Under the pieces are notes generated by a model, which was not told the origin of the DNA, searched no databases, and worked only from the letters and a program-made list of their open reading frames with translations. A program made the position numbers and the translations under genes. Shown piece after piece: positions 5,306 through 5,330 of a stretch of DNA of 5,330 nt. The stretch comes from Bryobacterales bacterium (GTDB taxonomy: Bacteria; Acidobacteriota; Terriglobia; Bryobacterales; Bryobacteraceae). The stretch lies in the NCBI GenBank assembly GCA_003139735.1, contig PLGA01000450.1, forward strand, positions 311-5,640, in the 5' to 3' direction. Position 1 is the first letter of the stretch; every line of letters starts with the position of its first letter.

Positions 5306-5330
5306 ACAGGCGCGCCGCGCAGGCCCCTCA

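Overview
This is a GC-rich bacterial chromosomal window holding eight protein-coding genes, one of them cut by the left edge. I see no rRNA, tRNA, CRISPR array, transposase or phage gene. The secreted DUF1800/DUF1501 pair, the small secreted Cys/His protein and the palindromic intergenic repeats together suggest an environmental bacterium such as an Acidobacteriota member (Solibacter/Bryobacter-like). That assignment is inference from gene content; no marker gene is present to prove it.

Left part (1-1600): the 5' end of an FGGY-type sugar kinase gene reads leftward off the window. Just upstream of it, on the same strand, is a type II toxin-antitoxin (TA) operon: a ribbon-helix-helix (RHH) antitoxin and a COG1569-type PIN toxin, with stop and start overlapping by one base. 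Back to back with it, reading rightward, is a second TA operon of a different class: a VapB antitoxin of the Rv0623/PSK family and a VapC PIN toxin, overlapping as ATGA. This second antitoxin has no ATG, GTG or TTG start. It appears to begin at a CTG placed 7 nt after a perfect AGGAGG, so an ORF caller limited to the usual starts would miss it. The two modules share an AT-rich divergent spacer (about 850-959) with a candidate promoter for each and a perfect 9-bp inverted repeat over the vapB -10 element and ribosome binding site.

Middle (1601-2402): vapC and the next gene converge on a spacer holding a cluster of 17-nt perfect palindromes (7-nt arms, 3-nt loop) at roughly 18-19 nt intervals, bounded by GTGGGGCAG/CTGCCCCAC. 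Then comes a small exported protein with a C-H-C-C cluster on the minus strand. A 231-bp divergent spacer separates it from the right-hand operon.

Right part (2403-5305): a two-gene operon encodes an exported DUF1800 protein (Sec-type signal) and a Tat-exported DUF1501 protein 11 bp downstream. This pairing recurs in many bacteria, but its biochemical role is not settled. The most notable items are the CTG-started antitoxin with its overlapping operator/hairpin, the paired unlike TA modules, and the hairpin cluster.
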